Positions 62,701-64,000 of a DNA stretch of 64,000 nt are shown one piece after another. Both the position numbers and the translations under genes were made by a program. Under the pieces are notes generated by a model. That model was given only the letters and a program-made list of their open reading frames with translations. It made no database searches and was not told the origin of the DNA. Source of the stretch: Epichloe hybrida (lineage: Eukaryota > Ascomycota > Sordariomycetes > Hypocreales > Clavicipitaceae). The first letter of the stretch is position 1. Every line of letters begins with the position of its first letter. The stretch covers positions 4,712,001-4,776,000 of the forward strand of contig JAFEKR010000001.1 in NCBI GenBank assembly GCA_019022495.1, in the 5' to 3' direction.

Positions 62701-64000
62701 AATCGTGCCATTGGCGTTAACAATCTGTGACCCGGACTCAAGGATATATGCGGTCTGGGCCAAAGCCTACTGGAAGCACCTAGGCGTGGCGCCTCCTAAA
62801 CAAATGACGAGGCTCATTGTGTCTTCACATCTTGGGCTTGATGCCGTTGTCAGGCTGGTGCTCGCAGACGGCGCGAACCTCGAGGCCAGAGATACCAGGT
62901 ATGGCCGTACTCCTCTCTCATGGGCTGCTTGTGAAGGACATGCGAGCATCGTCAGTCTGCTTCTGGAGAGAGGTGCAGTAATTGATGCAACGGATGGGCA
63001 TGGTCGAACGCCTCTGTCGCTGGCAGCCCAAAATGGGCGCGAGGCTGTCGTCAAACTGCTACTCGAGGAGGAGGGAGTTGGCAAAAATTCACTGTCGAGC
63101 GCTGCGTTTGATGGCGGCCGTTCTCCCTTGTCGTACGCTGCTCAAGAGGGCCATGAGCAGGTGGTAAACTTGCTTCTCTCGCGGGAAGACGTCGCAGTTG
63201 ACTGCGAGGACAGCAAAGGCAAGACGCCGCTATTGTATGCTGTTGCTGCTGCCAACAGTCGCATCGCTCATGCGCTCATTGGCCGCGGCGCCAGTGTCTC
63301 AAGAACTGACTATGAGCATAAGGGTATGCTCCATCATGCAATAAACAATGTTGACTCTGACGTTGATAGAGTGAAACTTCTCATAAAGCATGGTGCCCCC
63401 GCCGCGTTGGTGGACGCCGACAACATGACGCCATTGCATTACACTGTTAGATTCGCCAGGACCGACATTGCAAAGCTCCTATTGGGATACGTGCCCGTTG
63501 ATATCGCAGTACGTAGGGGAACCTGGAGTCGGGATGGCAATTACATGCGGGATCCAGACGCCACAGAGCCAACTCTTCCTTCTGAAACTAGGCACGGTCT
63601 CACTCCACTGCATTATGCTGCATTGGTCGGGCAAGATGAGATGGTTTCTTTTTTCCTGCAGCACAAGGCCAATGTAAATGCGCTTTCCGACTACGGGGAG
63701 ACTCCTCTGCACCTAACTCTTGCAACCGAGGTGAAAGGGACGAAGAGCCAGGATTGCTGGTCTAATGATGACGCGAAGGTCGAGGTAATGTTTGACATCA
63801 TCGACGTGACAGATGAGGAGGAGTATGACTCGGCGCAGCGTGATGTACTGGTTCGGAGGACAGCGGTCCTTGCCACGCTACTTGATGACCCCAAGGCAGA
63901 CGTTAACATCAGAGATGACGACGGAGAAACAGCATTGCATAAAGTTCGATATGGAATACTCGGGTCAAGTCAGTTCGTCGAGAGGCTGCTCCAAAAGAAC
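59799..64000 (+). CDS. NLR-like protein: TM, PNP/UDP, NACHT, ankyrin repeats (partial, frameshifted)
   Basis: A STAND NTPase of the fungal NLR type. Residues about 19-38 form a hydrophobic, membrane-anchor-like segment; about 40-115 are polar with a basic GKGRKPRREHPKP patch. Residues about 117-425 are a purine-nucleoside-phosphorylase-superfamily domain (DYTVGWICALDTE, VGVGGGAPS, CFEMEAAGL, RGICDYSDSHKN). After a 60-bp intron come NACHT (Walker A ADPGCGKS, 61,449-61,472; Walker B ILVLDALDEC, 61,730-61,759; LLTCRPY), a winged-helix-like region (LPRTINEAYERIL, HQTAREFLL) and ankyrin repeats from about 62,800 to the window end with no stop. In known families the N-terminal domain is the effector, NACHT the switch and the repeats the sensor; several act in nonself recognition. 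The frame changes once, at the T-run 61,529-61,533, after which it is open to 64,000. This start is chosen as the first in-frame ATG; an internal start would remove the membrane segment. It may be a young pseudogene, or the shift may be a sequence error. Confidence 0.85.
60147..61073 (+). other. PNP/UDP phosphorylase-superfamily domain of the NLR-like gene
   Basis: Residues about 117-425 of the predicted protein. The phosphate/ribose-binding glycine loop (VGVGGGAPSERHDIRLGD), the substrate-binding Glu in CFEMEAAGL and the catalytic-type Asp in GICDYSDSH are all present, so nothing argues against an active nucleosidase or phosphorylase. An extra segment at residues about 270-335, with ASCATCCGNDPSHLVPR, separates the glycine loop from the Glu motif, as in other fungal NLR-linked PNP domains. 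Substrate is unknown; some bacterial immune effectors of this superfamily cleave ATP. Confidence 0.8.
61126..61185 (+). other. Predicted 60-bp intron removing an in-frame TAG
   Basis: 5' site GTGAAT (61,126), branch-like GCTGAC (61,169-61,174), and 3' site TATAG ending at 61,185, with 12 nt between branch A and the 3' end. Length and layout are typical of filamentous fungi. It takes out the TAG at 61,131-61,133 and keeps the frame (a codon is split A/AA). The 5' site is weaker than GTGAGT or GTAAGT. Confidence 0.65.
61529..61533 (+). other. Frameshift: one T short in a T-run within the NACHT domain
   Basis: Before the run, frame 0 reads SATICYF, continuing from the P-loop; after it, frame 2 reads FFKDQDQSTMRQAL, the sequence normally following in this family. 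A sixth T would join them. The long open frame downstream (about 2,470 nt without stop) shows that the shift is recent or not real. Confidence 0.85.
62800..64000 (+). other. Ankyrin-repeat domain, continues past the window
   Basis: About nine to ten units of roughly 33 residues: GRTPLSWAACEGHASIVSLL (about 62,900), GRTPLSLAAQNGREAVVKLL (about 63,005), GRSPLSYAAQEGHEQVVNLL (about 63,117), then more diverged units with TPLLYAV, MLHHAI, TPLHYTV, TPLHYAALVGQDEMVSFFL, TPLHLTL and TALHKV. The first units are the most regular. There is an acidic insert near 63,740-63,850 (DVTDEEEYD). Such repeats normally form the ligand-sensing surface. Confidence 0.88.

Overview
This window is a filamentous-ascomycete (Pezizomycotina) locus. 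Positions 1 to about 59,130 form one AT-rich block of nested, inactivated transposable elements. From about 59,130 to 64,000 there is a compositionally normal gene island holding one large NLR-like (STAND) gene that runs off the right edge. The fungal assignment rests on three things: C-to-T decay at CpA on both strands (CA and TG almost gone, TA in great excess, CpG kept), which is the mark of repeat-induced point mutation (RIP); fungal-type copia and chromodomain gypsy elements; and a gene with a PNP-type N-terminal domain, NACHT and ankyrin repeats plus a short GT...CTGAC...AG intron.

The repeat block can be unpacked as a hierarchy. The oldest recognisable host is a minus-strand copia fragment (52,487-54,376). 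A gypsy element of about 7.8 kb lies inside it (right LTR 52,220-52,486; its left LTR is cut at 19,472 and its start lies left of the window). That gypsy received, from left to right: hAT-like MITE B (10,634-19,471, holding copia A2); a 233-bp SINE-like insert (22,973-23,205); a 357-bp TRIM with a tRNA-like core (23,641-23,997); a hAT-like MITE (24,330-33,043, holding copia A3); a copia of a second family (35,075-43,561, holding another hAT-like MITE at 37,507-39,714); a tandem TRIM (43,614-44,210); and copia A4 (44,458-51,268). MITE A (about 2,142-10,633), holding copia A1 and a solo gypsy LTR, appears to sit inside MITE B. A third copia, cut by the window start, occupies 1-2,141. To the right lie a second chromodomain gypsy fragment (54,377-57,121) and a MITE (57,122-59,060) that forms the border with the gene island. 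Most insertions have exact target-site duplications.

The four copia A copies (A1-A4) are about 6.8 kb with LTRs of about 309 bp. Three of them keep a Gag-Pol reading frame of exactly 5,286 nt with no net indel; they are dead only through RIP-type stop and missense changes, including catalytic Asp-to-Asn. RIP damage is graded: the outer 50-150 bp of LTR elements is nearly clean while the same sequence in the inner LTR copy is mutated, and inserts shorter than about 400 bp are almost untouched.

The gene at 59,799-64,000 encodes an N-terminal membrane-anchor-like segment, a purine-nucleoside-phosphorylase-superfamily domain, a NACHT NTPase and ankyrin repeats. A 60-bp intron removes an in-frame stop. 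A one-base deficit in a T-run after the P-loop breaks the frame. It resembles fungal nonself-recognition NLRs and lies about 0.7 kb from the repeat border.
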